A stretch of 64,000 bases of DNA from Psychrobacillus sp032154225 (lineage in GTDB: Bacteria > Bacillota > Bacilli > Bacillales_A > Planococcaceae): positions 186,001 through 250,000 of the forward strand of contig NZ_JALDYF010000003.1 of assembly GCF_032154225.1 (NCBI RefSeq). Direction: 5' to 3'. The position numbers were made by a program, and so were the translations under genes. Of the stretch, positions 33,699-43,335 are shown piece after piece (positions within the stretch are counted from its first letter, which is position 1; the number at the start of each line of letters is the position of its first letter). The notes under the pieces are model-generated. The model did no database searches and was not told the DNA's origin. It saw only the letters and a list, made by a program, of their open reading frames with translations.

Positions 33699-34273
33699 AA
33701 ACATCTTAGCGATAAAATTTTTAAAGCTTGTTGGGAGTGGCTGCGCCACTTCCAACAAGCTTTTTCTTCGGTCATCGGATGGCATATGTTCGCCTTCTGC
33801 TCGCCAGAAACTTCCGTGCCAGATAGTTAAATACTTTTGGCAATAGGAGAAGCAAGTCATTTCTATCTACTTTGCAGGTCGCCAAAGATGCAATTTGGGC
33901 GACTCTTTGTAGGTTTTTAGAAAGAGACACTTCTACATTTGGACATAAAGTGTAGAAACAAATGACAGATTTACTTCATAAGAAAATTGTCGGACTCTTT
34001 CTGATTAAAAGTGTTGATGAACTTTTTTCTATTCCTCTTTCATGAGTCGGCTTAAGCAGGAAGAGCATGAATACACTCCCATAAGCTGGATGGATGTAGT
34101 GAAAAGCGGCGACTCGAGTGTGAACAGCGGATGTTTTCTGTGACGAGTAACCGCAGGAGCGTCTTTTTGCTACGAGGAGATTGAAGCCGTTCCCCACGGA
34201 AAGCGTCCGCTTGTAGCAAAATCCTCTCTACCGAAAACCCTGTGTTCATGGTACATTTTTATATACTTTCTTT
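33699..34273 (+). repeat. S-element copy 2 (about 575 bp intergenic repeat)
   Basis: Same order of blocks as 22762-23400. The hairpin AAAGCTTGTTGGGAGTGG (33723-33740) / CCACTTCCAACAAGCTTT (33746-33763) followed by TTCTTC begins 27 bp after the lipoprotein stop and could end that transcript. Further in, GCAGGAGCG, GATGTTTTCTGTGACGAG and GTAACCGC match a block found in R-element 4, so modules are shared between families. It ends TTTTTATATACTTTC next to the cyclophilin gene. Confidence 0.75.
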
Positions 34274-34281
34274 TTTGTCGT

Positions 34282-34815
34282 TCAGACTTCTGCAAGTGTT
34301 TCTGGCTTTTCATAAACTACATCGAAAAGTTCTACTGTCACTTCCACCATTTCTTGCTTCTCCAACGGTTTATCATTTTCACCTGTTCGCACATTCGCAA
34401 TTCTTTCTACTTCTTCATACCCTTCAATTACCTTACCAAACGCGGCATATTTTCCGTCTAATCGAGCCGCTGGTTTGTGCATGATGAAAAATTGTGAGCC
34501 AGCCGAATTTGGATCTCCCGCTCTTGCCATTGATATGACACCTTCGACATGCTTTATATCATTAGGATGCCCATTTTCTTCAAATTCACCTTTAATGCAA
34601 TAGCCTGGTCCACCTTCACACGTATTAAGTGGATCTCCACCTTGAATCATGAATCCAGAAATTGTTCGATGGAACGTTAAACCGTCAAAAAAGTGACTAT
34701 TCGCAAGGTCGATAAAATTTCTTACTGTATTTGGTGCAACTTCTGGGAACAGCTCCACACGAATTTTATTGCCATTGGACATACTAATTGTTGCAATTGG
34801 ATTTTTTTGCTCCAT
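34282..34815 (-). CDS. Peptidyl-prolyl cis-trans isomerase, cyclophilin type
   Basis: 177 residues. The cyclophilin core is complete: FHRTISGFMIQGGDP with the catalytic arginine, GSQFFIMHKPAARLDGKYAAFGKVIEG with the active-site Gln/Phe and the conserved LDGKYAAFG. It catalyses proline isomerisation in folding proteins; no signal peptide, so cytoplasmic. It starts two bases after the oppA-like stop and may be co-transcribed with the peptide importer. Confidence 0.95.
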   Translation of the reverse strand: MEQKNPIATISMSNGNKIRVELFPEVAPNTVRNFIDLANSHFFDGLTFHRTISGFMIQGGDPLNTCEGGPGYCIKGEFEENGHPNDIKHVEGVISMARAGDPNSAGSQFFIMHKPAARLDGKYAAFGKVIEGYEEVERIANVRTGENDKPLEKQEMVEVTVELFDVVYEKPETLAEV

Positions 34816-34817
34816 TA

Positions 34818-36497
34818 CTATTCTCTACCTTCCACATAAGCATTTCGGAAATAAATATTACCAAGAATACTTCTATTCCAGCCCTTCACATGCTCAGCCA
34901 TCATCATTACATTTGTACTATGATAAATAGGAAGAATTCTCATCTCTTCTATCAAAATATTTTCTGCATTATGCATCGCTTCAAGTGATTTTGCTGGATC
35001 TAATTCTCTTTTAGCAAGTTCTAGGTATTTATCATATTCTTCACTTTTCCAATTCGTTGTATTATTTGGACTTTGTGAAGCAAATACATCTAAGAACGTC
35101 ATTGGATGCGCATAATCTCCGCCCCATCCCATATTTCCAATAGCATAATCATAACTTGAAATCTCATTATAATAAACCTTCCATTCAGCAGATTTCAATT
35201 CTAAATCAATATTCAAGTTTTTCTTCCACATTTGTTGTAACGCTTCTGTTACTTTTTTAGCCGTATCATTTGAATAATACTTTAAAGATAATTTAGGAAA
35301 ACCTTCGCCATTTGGAAAACCAGCTTCAGCAAGTAATCTCTTTGCTTCTTCAATATCTCCAGTTTCTGTTAATCCATAAGATCCGCCTGCTTCTCTAAAG
35401 TCTTCCCCTTCCAAAATCATGCCATTTGGTACGAGAGCAAACGCTGGCTGTTGCCCCCCTTGTGTGACATTCTCAACAATTTCTTTTCGATTTAGAGCTA
35501 AAGATAATGCTTTTCTAACTCGTTCATCATCTAAAGGCTTAACTTGATTGTTAAACAAGAAATAAGTAGTACCTAGTGCAGGAAGAACAATTAAGCGATC
35601 ATCACTCGATTTTAATCTAGCTATTTCCGCTGTAGGAACTCCGTTAATACCGTCCACGGTGTTTGATTCTAGAGCTGTAAGGCCAGTTGCTTGCTCTGGT
35701 ACAATACTGAATTTAATTTCTTCAAGCTTCACGTCATCTTTACCCCAGTAGTTTTCATTTTTAACTAAGATATACGACTCTCCGAAGTTTAATTCTTGCA
35801 CCTTAAAAGGTCCATTACTAACATAGGTTGCTGGGTTTCTATGCCATGCTTCTGGATCTTTTTCAACTGCACTTTTCTGAACAGGAAAATAGGAAGAAAA
35901 AGCAAACATTTGCATCATATAAGGAACTGGAGATTCTAACGTGACCTCCAATGTCGTGTCATTTACAACTTTAATACCTAATTGATCGGCCCCTACCTCT
36001 CCGTTGAAAAACTTTTCTCCATTTTTAATGTACGGATACATCATGAATGAATAGTCAGAAGCAGTTGCAGCTGTCATTACTCTCGTCCAAGAATAGAAAA
36101 AGTCATTCGCAGTCAGTGGAGTTCCGTCCGACCACTTAGCATCTTCTCTAATATTAAATGTGTATATAAGACCATCATCACTAACTTCCCACGACTTCGC
36201 CACACCTTCAATTGGCTCGTATTTATCATTCACCTGTACTAATCCTTCAAACACATTCGACAAAATTGGAGAAGCATACGTTTCTGCGGTAAGCCCTGGA
36301 TCTAGCTTATCTGCTTCATTGTTGAGTACATAAACAATCTTTTGAGAATCCTTACTTTCCACTTCCCCAGTATCCGGTGCAACTGGATCTGGTGCCTTTG
36401 TTTCCTCTTCTTTTGTTTCTGTTTGAGTTGAACTACATCCTACAATTAACATAAAAAGAATGACATAGAATAATAAAAACTTCCCTCTCTTTTTCAT
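34818..36497 (-). CDS. Peptide ABC transporter substrate-binding lipoprotein (OppA/DppE-like)
   Basis: 559 residues from the ATG at 36497 (AAGGGGAAG upstream). Signal peptide with lipobox IVGC (cysteine near 21). SBP family 5 features: LDPGLTAETYASPILSNVFEGLVQ, WEVSDDGLIYTFNIREDAKWSDGTPLTANDF (family signature) and the C-terminal LPIYHSTNVMMM. It binds oligopeptides for the permease encoded upstream. Placed last among the transport genes, as in many opp loci. Confidence 0.92.
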   Translation of the reverse strand: MKKRGKFLLFYVILFMLIVGCSSTQTETKEEETKAPDPVAPDTGEVESKDSQKIVYVLNNEADKLDPGLTAETYASPILSNVFEGLVQVNDKYEPIEGVAKSWEVSDDGLIYTFNIREDAKWSDGTPLTANDFFYSWTRVMTAATASDYSFMMYPYIKNGEKFFNGEVGADQLGIKVVNDTTLEVTLESPVPYMMQMFAFSSYFPVQKSAVEKDPEAWHRNPATYVSNGPFKVQELNFGESYILVKNENYWGKDDVKLEEIKFSIVPEQATGLTALESNTVDGINGVPTAEIARLKSSDDRLIVLPALGTTYFLFNNQVKPLDDERVRKALSLALNRKEIVENVTQGGQQPAFALVPNGMILEGEDFREAGGSYGLTETGDIEEAKRLLAEAGFPNGEGFPKLSLKYYSNDTAKKVTEALQQMWKKNLNIDLELKSAEWKVYYNEISSYDYAIGNMGWGGDYAHPMTFLDVFASQSPNNTTNWKSEEYDKYLELAKRELDPAKSLEAMHNAENILIEEMRILPIYHSTNVMMMAEHVKGWNRSILGNIYFRNAYVEGRE

Positions 36498-36516
36498 CAA
36501 CTTCCCCTTTCAATTT

Positions 36517-37491
36517 TTAATATAAATGGCAAGCTGCCATATGTTCCGTACCTACTTCTTTGAGCTTCGGTTCTTCTCGTTTGCATACTTCCATTGCATA
36601 TTTACATCTAGAAACAAATCGGCATCCCTTTGGAGGATTTAACGGACTTGGCATATCTCCATCTAATAGTGCATCTTCTTCTCTTTTCAACGCTTTCGGA
36701 TCCAAATAAGGTACAGAAGATAGTAATGCTTTTGTATAAGGATGTGCAGGATTTTTATATACATCTTCACTATTTGCAATTTCAACTAGCTTCCCTAAAT
36801 ACATTACGCCCATACGATTAGATATATATTTCACCATCGACAGGTCATGTGCGATAAATAAGTAAGTCAATCCCATCTCTTCCTGCAAATCTTGTAGCAT
36901 ATTTACTACTTGCGCTTGAATCGAAACGTCTAGTGCAGAGATTGGTTCATCACATATTACGAAACCTGGGTTAACTGCCAGAGCTCTTGCAATACCAATT
37001 CGTTGTCTTTGTCCGCCACTAAATTCATGTGGATATCTAGTCGCATGCTCTTTTTTCAACCCTACTTTATTCAATAAATTTTCGATAATATCCATTCTTT
37101 CATGTCTAGAATTACTTTGATGCACTAAAAGTGGTTCCGAAATGATGTCCTTTACTGTCATTCTAGAATTCAAGGAAGCGTATGGATCTTGAAAAATCAT
37201 TTGCATTTTTTTCCGATGGGATTTTAATTCCGTTTCCTTTAGATCAGTAATATCAACCCCGTCTAATACTATTTTTCCTGACGTTGAATCGTGAAGCCTA
37301 ATAATTGTTCGAGCTATTGTCGACTTACCACATCCCGATTCGCCAACCAATCCAAGAGTTTCACCTTTCTTAATTGAAAAACTAACATCATCTACCGCTT
37401 TTAATAAAGTAGGCTCTTTACTAAATAGCTTCTTGCCCATATGAAAATACTTTTTCAGCTGATGCACTTCCAACATATTTTCATTAGACAT
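36517..37491 (-). CDS. Oligopeptide ABC transporter ATPase (OppF-like)
   Basis: 324 residues. Walker A GESGCGKST, signature FSGGQRQRIGIARALA, Walker B FVICDEPISALDVSIQAQ and switch His AHDLSMVKYIS. The C-terminal extension has the oligopeptide-type cysteine motif CRFVSRCKYAMEVCKREEP, usually an iron-sulfur site in OppD/OppF. It overlaps the preceding ATPase gene by 8 bp. Confidence 0.93.
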   Translation of the reverse strand: MSNENMLEVHQLKKYFHMGKKLFSKEPTLLKAVDDVSFSIKKGETLGLVGESGCGKSTIARTIIRLHDSTSGKIVLDGVDITDLKETELKSHRKKMQMIFQDPYASLNSRMTVKDIISEPLLVHQSNSRHERMDIIENLLNKVGLKKEHATRYPHEFSGGQRQRIGIARALAVNPGFVICDEPISALDVSIQAQVVNMLQDLQEEMGLTYLFIAHDLSMVKYISNRMGVMYLGKLVEIANSEDVYKNPAHPYTKALLSSVPYLDPKALKREEDALLDGDMPSPLNPPKGCRFVSRCKYAMEVCKREEPKLKEVGTEHMAACHLY

Positions 37492-38521
37492 CCTTTGTAC
37501 CCCCTGTACTCACGAAGTCACTTAAAGGTGCTTCTTCGTGTAAAACCCAGCACATAGATCTGTGCCCCTCTTGTATATACGTATATTGTGGGCAAGAAAT
37601 GGTACATATTTTCATAGCGTAATCGCATCTTGGTGCAAACGGACATCCTTCAGTGGGATTTATCAAGTTAGGTGGAGAACCTTTAATTGGTTCAAGACGC
37701 TTGTTTTGATCCATATCTAACTTAGGTACTGACTTTAAAAGCCCTTGCGTATAAGGATGTTTGGAGTGGTAGAATATATCCTCTACTGTCCCTTCCTCCA
37801 TAATCATGCCACCGTACATAACGATTATTTTTGAGCATATATCCGCTACTACACCAAGGTCATGTGTAATAAGCATGATGGATGCATTAAATTCCGACTT
37901 AAGACTTTTCATCAATTTTAAAATTTGTGATTGAGTCGTTACATCAAGTGCAGTCGTTGGTTCATCAGCTATAAGTAATCCAGGATCACAACAAAGCGCT
38001 ATCGCAATCATTACACGTTGTCGCATTCCTCCACTAAATTCAAAAGGGTAATCAGTCATTCGCTTTTCAGCATCTGGTATCTTCACCATTTTCAAAAGCT
38101 GTAACGCCTTTTCTCTTGCTTGCTTCTTATTTAAAGACTGATGTTCTAAAATTGTTTCAATAATTTGTTCACCTACCGTAATTAAGGGATTTAATGACGT
38201 CATTGGGTCTTGAAAAATCATCGATATTTCATTCCCTCGTATGTTCCTCATCTCTTTCTCCGATTTACGAGCCAAGTCTTCACCTTTGTAAGTGATGTTG
38301 CCATTTATGATCTTTCCGGGATGTTGAAGCAATTTAAGAATGGACAAAGCTGTTACACTTTTTCCGCTTCCTGATTCACCTACAACTCCAACAACCTCAC
38401 CTTTGTTTATAGTGAAATCAACATCCCTAACTGCTTTCACTTCACCAAAGTGTGTAAAAAACGATGTTTGCAAATGATTTACTTTAAGTAATGGTGTATT
38501 TTCATTCATTGTTTGCTTCAT
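37484..38521 (-). CDS. Oligopeptide ABC transporter ATPase (OppD-like)
   Basis: 345 residues, ATG at 38521 with GGAGGTG upstream. Walker A GESGSGKSV, signature FSGGMRQRVMIAIAL, Walker B LLIADEPTTALDVTTQSQ, switch His ITHDLGVVAD. The tail has CPFAPRCDYAMKICTISCPQ, the cysteine motif of the family. It pairs with OppF to power the permease. Confidence 0.93.
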   Translation of the reverse strand: MKQTMNENTPLLKVNHLQTSFFTHFGEVKAVRDVDFTINKGEVVGVVGESGSGKSVTALSILKLLQHPGKIINGNITYKGEDLARKSEKEMRNIRGNEISMIFQDPMTSLNPLITVGEQIIETILEHQSLNKKQAREKALQLLKMVKIPDAEKRMTDYPFEFSGGMRQRVMIAIALCCDPGLLIADEPTTALDVTTQSQILKLMKSLKSEFNASIMLITHDLGVVADICSKIIVMYGGMIMEEGTVEDIFYHSKHPYTQGLLKSVPKLDMDQNKRLEPIKGSPPNLINPTEGCPFAPRCDYAMKICTISCPQYTYIQEGHRSMCWVLHEEAPLSDFVSTGGTKDV

Positions 38522-38547
38522 GCCACACCTCCTGAATTAAGTGAAAA

Positions 38548-39747
38548 CTATTTACGAAGCTTCGGGTCCAAAGCATCTCTTAAGCCATCTCCCATTAGAT
38601 TAAAAGCAATCATTGTAATACAAATTGCGATAGAAGGAAAAAACAACTGATAGGAAAATGACCGAATCGATTCTAACGCCTCGTTGCAAAGCGTTCCCCA
38701 TGAGGCCATTGGGGCAGTGACACCTAGTCCTATAAAACTCATAAACGCTTCCGTAAAAATGGCACTTGGAATAAGCATCGTTAATGTAACGATTATTGCT
38801 CCCATAGCATTTGGTAAAAGATGAGTTGTTATTATTTTTAGTGGCTTCGTTCCAATCGTTTTAGCGGCATAAACAAATTCTTCCTCTTTCAAAGAGAGCA
38901 TCTGTCCACGAACTACTCTGGCCATATCAACCCAATATACAGATCCTAGAGCAATTATGATGCTTAATAGCCCAGAATTAAGAACAACCATTATTAAAAT
39001 AACGTATAAAGTTAATGGAATAATACTAATAATATCCACGATTCTCATCATGATATTATCTACTTTTCCCCCGAAATAACCTGCAATTCCTCCATACATC
39101 ATTCCAATAACAAAATTGACCAGTGCAGCAACTACAGCTACAAGAAGAGAAACCCTTGCCCCATACATAATTCTCGTTAATAAGTCTCTTCCTAAATGAT
39201 CCGTGCCCAATAAATTAGTTTTGTTCGCAACGTTTTTATAACTTTCAAAAGTGGTTCCATTTTCATCGATGAGCGTTAATATATTTTTTGTGCTGTAATC
39301 AATTATTAAATTGCCATTTCCAACTGCATAAATAAGTTGTTTTTTAAACAAATCTTCACTATCTTTTTCTAGCATTTTAATAATACTTCCATCTTCCTCC
39401 GTCAAATATAATTTCAGGTTTTTATGAAGATAAAAATACTCGTTATTCACTTTATATATTTCGTATCTCGGTGGGATATTAGACAAAGTTAAAGTTCCAT
39501 CATCATATGAATGATTGGTCAGTAATGGCCCAATAAGTGCAAATAGAATAAGAGCTATGATGATAATTAAACCGAAGAGCGCTCCCTTATTACTCCTTAA
39601 CCTTCTCCAAACATCCTGTGAGTAAGTCAAACTAATATGAGATAGACTCTTTTCATCCTTTTCGATTTCCAAAAGTTGGTTCCATAGGGAAGGATCTATA
39701 ACAGGCCGTTTTTGAGACATCGCATTTTCTATTGAATCTTTTGCCAT
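38548..39747 (-). CDS. Oligopeptide ABC transporter permease (OppC-like) with large extracytoplasmic insertion
   Basis: 399 residues, about 100 longer than ordinary OppC. A first membrane helix lies at about 56-76, followed by an extra segment at roughly 95-175 (RYEIYKVNNEYFYLHKNLK ... ILTLIDENGTTFESYK) before the usual NLLGTDHLGRDLLTRIMYG start of the permease core. The core has five more helices and the EAA loop (AAKTIGTKPLKIITTHLLPNAMG). The insertion is outside the cell and looks like a small beta-rich domain; its role is unknown. Confidence 0.9.
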   Translation of the reverse strand: MAKDSIENAMSQKRPVIDPSLWNQLLEIEKDEKSLSHISLTYSQDVWRRLRSNKGALFGLIIIIALILFALIGPLLTNHSYDDGTLTLSNIPPRYEIYKVNNEYFYLHKNLKLYLTEEDGSIIKMLEKDSEDLFKKQLIYAVGNGNLIIDYSTKNILTLIDENGTTFESYKNVANKTNLLGTDHLGRDLLTRIMYGARVSLLVAVVAALVNFVIGMMYGGIAGYFGGKVDNIMMRIVDIISIIPLTLYVILIMVVLNSGLLSIIIALGSVYWVDMARVVRGQMLSLKEEEFVYAAKTIGTKPLKIITTHLLPNAMGAIIVTLTMLIPSAIFTEAFMSFIGLGVTAPMASWGTLCNEALESIRSFSYQLFFPSIAICITMIAFNLMGDGLRDALDPKLRK

Positions 39748-39748
39748 A

Positions 39749-40678
39749 TCACTTCGTCCCCTTATTTAATTTAATTCGGGGATCAATTAATCCATAGATT
39801 AAATCCACGATAAATATGATGACTACTAATATAACAGCATAAAATATAGTAATTCCCATAATAGTTGTGTAATCTCTATTCGTTATACTTTGTACAAAAT
39901 GCCGGCCAATCCCAGGAAGTGCGAAAATCTTTTCAATTACGAATGAACCCGTAAGCATAGCGGCAATAAGTGGCCCTACTACCGTCACTACAGGTATTAA
40001 GCCATTTCTAAGACCATGTTTCACAATAATTTTGGAAGTTCGTAACCCCTTTCCCCTAGCAGTTCGCATATAGTCTTGCTGAAAAACTTCGATCATGCTT
40101 GACCTAGTCAATCTAGAAATAAAAGACAGTGAGTATCCTGAAAGTGCTACAACAGGTAAGATATATCCTTGCCATTGGTCAATTCCATAAGCAGGTGTCC
40201 AGCCTAGTTTTAGCGAAAATACATAAAGGAGTATTGTCCCAACTACAAATGAAGGAATCGTGACACCTAATGTCGCCAGTAACATTGCCAACGTGTCAGG
40301 CCATTTATTTTGATAAAGGGCCGCAAAAATTCCAATTGGTATACCTACCAATAAAATAAGAATAATGGAGAATAACCCAACCTTTGCTGAGACAGGCAAA
40401 CCAGCCTTTATTAACTCATTGACAGTCATTCCTTCGTATTTAAAAGAAGGCCCTAGATCAAACTGCGCTACACTTTTCAAATAATCGACATACTGTTTCC
40501 ACAAAGGGTCGTCCAAATGATACTTTTCGTTTAATGCTTTCATTACCACTTCAGGAACATTTTTCTCTCCTGTAAAAGGACCACCAGGAATAGAATGCAT
40601 AAGAAAGAAAGTCAATGTAATAATCATGAATAAAGTAATGACGATAGCTACTAACCTTTTAACGGTATACAGTCCCAT
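39749..40678 (-). CDS. Oligopeptide ABC transporter permease (OppB-like)
   Basis: 309 residues with six membrane segments. The start MGLYTVKRLVAIVITLFMIITLTFFLMHSIPGGPF is typical of OppB/DppB, and the EAA loop is ARGKGLRTSKIIVKHGLRNGLIPVVT. It heads the operon oppB-C-D-F-A on the minus strand; AGAGGAG lies before the ATG. Confidence 0.93.
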   Translation of the reverse strand: MGLYTVKRLVAIVITLFMIITLTFFLMHSIPGGPFTGEKNVPEVVMKALNEKYHLDDPLWKQYVDYLKSVAQFDLGPSFKYEGMTVNELIKAGLPVSAKVGLFSIILILLVGIPIGIFAALYQNKWPDTLAMLLATLGVTIPSFVVGTILLYVFSLKLGWTPAYGIDQWQGYILPVVALSGYSLSFISRLTRSSMIEVFQQDYMRTARGKGLRTSKIIVKHGLRNGLIPVVTVVGPLIAAMLTGSFVIEKIFALPGIGRHFVQSITNRDYTTIMGITIFYAVILVVIIFIVDLIYGLIDPRIKLNKGTK

Positions 40679-40774
40679 ACTATAACTCCTCTTAAAGTAG
40701 TTTCCTAAAAATGAAATAACACTTTAAGCTAGTATATTAAACTTAATTATTATTATTCTTTTCATTAAATAATT

Positions 40775-40808
40775 AAAAACACCATTCATAATTTCTGAAT
40801 GGTGTTTT
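40775..40808 (-). terminator. Terminator after the DMT gene
   Basis: AAAACACCATTCA (40776-40788) and TGAATGGTGTTTT (40796-40808), a 13-bp perfect stem; the minus strand continues TAATTATTTAAT. It overlaps the end of the DMT gene and separates it from oppB. Confidence 0.85.
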
Positions 40809-41676
40809 CTACCTGAAGTATATTCGGTTTAACAAGCGTATAAATAATTCCTCCAAAAATAAGTGCAATCCCAACAGTTTGTAAAATAGACGGGCGGAAA
40901 TCTAAAAGCAGTGTATCGAGTAATATCGCTACTACTGGATCAACAAAAACCAATGCGGAAATAATAACGGTCGATAGTTTTCTTAAACTATCAAAAAATA
41001 AATAGTAAACAAAGCCTGTATGTATCAAGCCTGTCCCTAATATGTATAACCAATTCGACATGCTTAATCCGTTGAAAACATCATAATTCATAAATGGGAA
41101 CAGCATTAAAATACCCATCGAAGTTTGCACAAAGGTCATTGCATACGCACTTAATCCTTTAATTCCTTTTCCAAGTATCATCGTCATCGCATAGCATACA
41201 GCTGATAGCAGTGCCCAAACAAATCCAGAGCTCATGAAACTTGATGGCGTGGTGAAGTTTTGAATGCCTATTATGAATATACTTCCAAGAAAGCATACTA
41301 CGATAGCAAACAATGATGTCATCGTCATTCTCTCTTTTAAAAACAAACTTCCGATGATCAAAACAAATATAGGTGCTAAATTATAAATAGAAATCGCAAT
41401 TGTAATAGACATTTCTTCAAAAGCTTTAAACAAAAACACCCAGTTCAATACTAGAAAAACACCACATATCATTGTTTGTATAACTTCTCGTTTGTTCCAA
41501 ACTTCAACTCTGTGCTGACCAGTAATAAACCAACATGCCCCTAAGAAAAGAGTTGCACAAATACATCGTACAAACACTAGCTCAGCTGCTGGAATACCCG
41601 TTTTCACTGTAAAAAAGCCAATGGATCCGAAAATAGCCATCGATATAGTCATTTTCAGCATGGCAGAAATATTCAT
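40786..41676 (-). CDS. DMT (EamA) family transporter
   Basis: 296 residues from the ATG at 41676; the ATG six bases earlier sits inside the AGGAGGATG ribosome site. Ten membrane helices in two EamA repeats (SMAIFGSIGFFTVKTGIPAAELVFVRC, then SSGFVWALLSAVCYAMTMILGKGIKGL). It follows the DmpA-like and small membrane genes closely, so it may export products of that pathway. Substrate unknown. Confidence 0.88.
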   Translation of the reverse strand: MNISAMLKMTISMAIFGSIGFFTVKTGIPAAELVFVRCICATLFLGACWFITGQHRVEVWNKREVIQTMICGVFLVLNWVFLFKAFEEMSITIAISIYNLAPIFVLIIGSLFLKERMTMTSLFAIVVCFLGSIFIIGIQNFTTPSSFMSSGFVWALLSAVCYAMTMILGKGIKGLSAYAMTFVQTSMGILMLFPFMNYDVFNGLSMSNWLYILGTGLIHTGFVYYLFFDSLRKLSTVIISALVFVDPVVAILLDTLLLDFRPSILQTVGIALIFGGIIYTLVKPNILQVENTIQKL

Positions 41677-41720
41677 GAACATCCTCCTTACTTATAAATA
41701 CTTCTAATATAGTAGCAACT

Positions 41721-42113
41721 TTATATTCGTAGAAATTTTTTACACAAGAAATCAAATACATAATAAATTAAGGAACATACCATTCCACATTTAAAAACTA
41801 TTCCTGCATACATAAAAAAGTCCTCTTCGATTACAGGATAAAAGATTAAAAAAGCTACTCCTGTGAAACAGACACCAAAACCTATATGCAATAAAAACAG
41901 TATAGGCTCTATCGTAGCTTCACCTTTGCGAGCAATACGATCCGCTAAAATCGAAGTAAAAATTCCATACGTAAAGATAATAGGAACCGTTACAATACTC
42001 ACAGCAAACGCTACTTCAAAATAAGTACCATATGGCTGCATAATAACAAGAGGCAATAGAAAGTAAGACAATACAGAAGTAAGAAAAGCAGCGAATAATT
42101 TTCTATCTATCAT
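41721..42113 (-). CDS. Hypothetical four-helix membrane protein (130 aa)
   Basis: Four predicted membrane segments (about 3-22, 32-55, 72-92 and 103-123). The ATG at 42113 follows GGGGAAGGG; an upstream TTG would put that site inside the gene. I do not recognise the family. It sits between a peptidase and a transporter on the same strand with short gaps (33 and 44 bp), suggesting a three-gene operon. Confidence 0.65.
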   Translation of the reverse strand: MIDRKLFAAFLTSVLSYFLLPLVIMQPYGTYFEVAFAVSIVTVPIIFTYGIFTSILADRIARKGEATIEPILFLLHIGFGVCFTGVAFLIFYPVIEEDFFMYAGIVFKCGMVCSLIYYVFDFLCKKFLRI

Positions 42114-42146
42114 TATCCCTTCCCCTTCATTCAAGAATATCGTTTC

Positions 42147-43211
42147 CTATACAAGCTTAATATTATATTGAGCTAATAAATCCTGTAAAGCAGGTCTTTC
42201 ATTGCCATCTCTACCAACTACATGCGTTGCAGTTACTAACGAATTCAGTACTGCCTCTTCAATTGCCTCTCCAACTGCTCGAAATGCTAAGTCCATATCT
42301 TCTTCATGAATCGTTGAGTAAGACAAACATTCCGAAGGCTTATCATGCGGAATTTTTGTTGCTGTTGAAAAACCAAAAACAACTTCCCCACTTCCAGTTG
42401 TAATAATCGAGCCAGTTCGTGATAAACCTGTCACCGTTCTTTTTAAAATTCGATTCAGCTGTCTTTCCGATACTGGGAGATCTGTCCCAACAACCATCAT
42501 AATAGATCCTTTATCTTGCTCTTCCTTCGTTTGCAAAATTGCCTCTTTCAACTCTTGTCCAACTGCTTTTCCATTCACACGTAAATCACTTAAAATACCA
42601 AAATTCGTAACAACAAGTACTCCCATCGTGTATGTTCCATGATCCATTTCCATCAGCCTAGAAGCTGTCCCAATACCGCCTTTTAATGAATAGCAGAGCA
42701 TGCCAGTACCTGCTCCAGCAACGCCTTCTAGGAATTCTGTTGATGTGTTGTTTAATGCTTCCAATACATGCTCTTTTTCTACAAAGCGCGCTCTAACGTC
42801 ATTCAAAAACATATCATTACATTCACCAACAATAGGATTTACGGTTCCAGTCGTTCTGCCGATTTCTGGATTGTCTTCTAGCATATATTCGATTAGTCCA
42901 TCAGCTGCTGTTCCAATGCTTAATGTATTTGTTAATAAAATAGGCGTTTCCAAAGTTCCTAGTTCATTAATTTGGATTGTCCCCATCGACTTTCCGAAAC
43001 CATTGATCACATGCGAGGATGCAATTAGTTTTTCCTTAAATGTATTTCCTGGATGTGGAATAATAGCAGTTACCCCTGTCTGCATATTTCCCTCACTTAA
43101 AGTAACTTGTCCAACTGTAATACCTGCTACGTCTGTAATGGCGTTGTATTTCCCCGTTTCTAGTCTACCTATTTGTACTCCGTAGTCTCTTATTCTTTTT
43201 TGCCCTAACAT
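42147..43211 (-). CDS. P1 family peptidase (DmpA/BapA-like aminopeptidase)
   Basis: 354 residues. The family is N-terminal-nucleophile: the precursor cuts itself in front of a serine that becomes the new N-terminus. Here that is most likely the Gly-Ser bond at 235/236 in DKGSIMMVVGTDLPVS, which matches the beta-subunit start of DmpA. Other family blocks: NAITDVAGITVGQVTL, GTVNPIVGECNDMFLNDVR, GVAGAGTGMLCYSLKGGIGTASR. DmpA-type enzymes release N-terminal D- or L-amino acids or beta-amino acids. Substrate here is unknown. Confidence 0.88.
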   Translation of the reverse strand: MLGQKRIRDYGVQIGRLETGKYNAITDVAGITVGQVTLSEGNMQTGVTAIIPHPGNTFKEKLIASSHVINGFGKSMGTIQINELGTLETPILLTNTLSIGTAADGLIEYMLEDNPEIGRTTGTVNPIVGECNDMFLNDVRARFVEKEHVLEALNNTSTEFLEGVAGAGTGMLCYSLKGGIGTASRLMEMDHGTYTMGVLVVTNFGILSDLRVNGKAVGQELKEAILQTKEEQDKGSIMMVVGTDLPVSERQLNRILKRTVTGLSRTGSIITTGSGEVVFGFSTATKIPHDKPSECLSYSTIHEEDMDLAFRAVGEAIEEAVLNSLVTATHVVGRDGNERPALQDLLAQYNIKLV

Positions 43212-43335
43212 TTTGCTTACTCCACCTTTCGTGCATTTCCATATATATTAAAAATACCACATTTTCCACAAACGATCGTTACTTTATTTTCAGAAAAATG
43301 TGCAAATAAATAATAACTATTTTAATATCTAGGGA

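Noticed and set aside
33976..34249. Two overlapping minus-strand frames in S-element copy 2
   Set aside because: No ribosome site and no conserved protein between S copies.
42700..43185. 161-codon plus-strand frame opposite the DmpA-like gene
   Set aside because: Antisense shadow of a gene with a full family signature.
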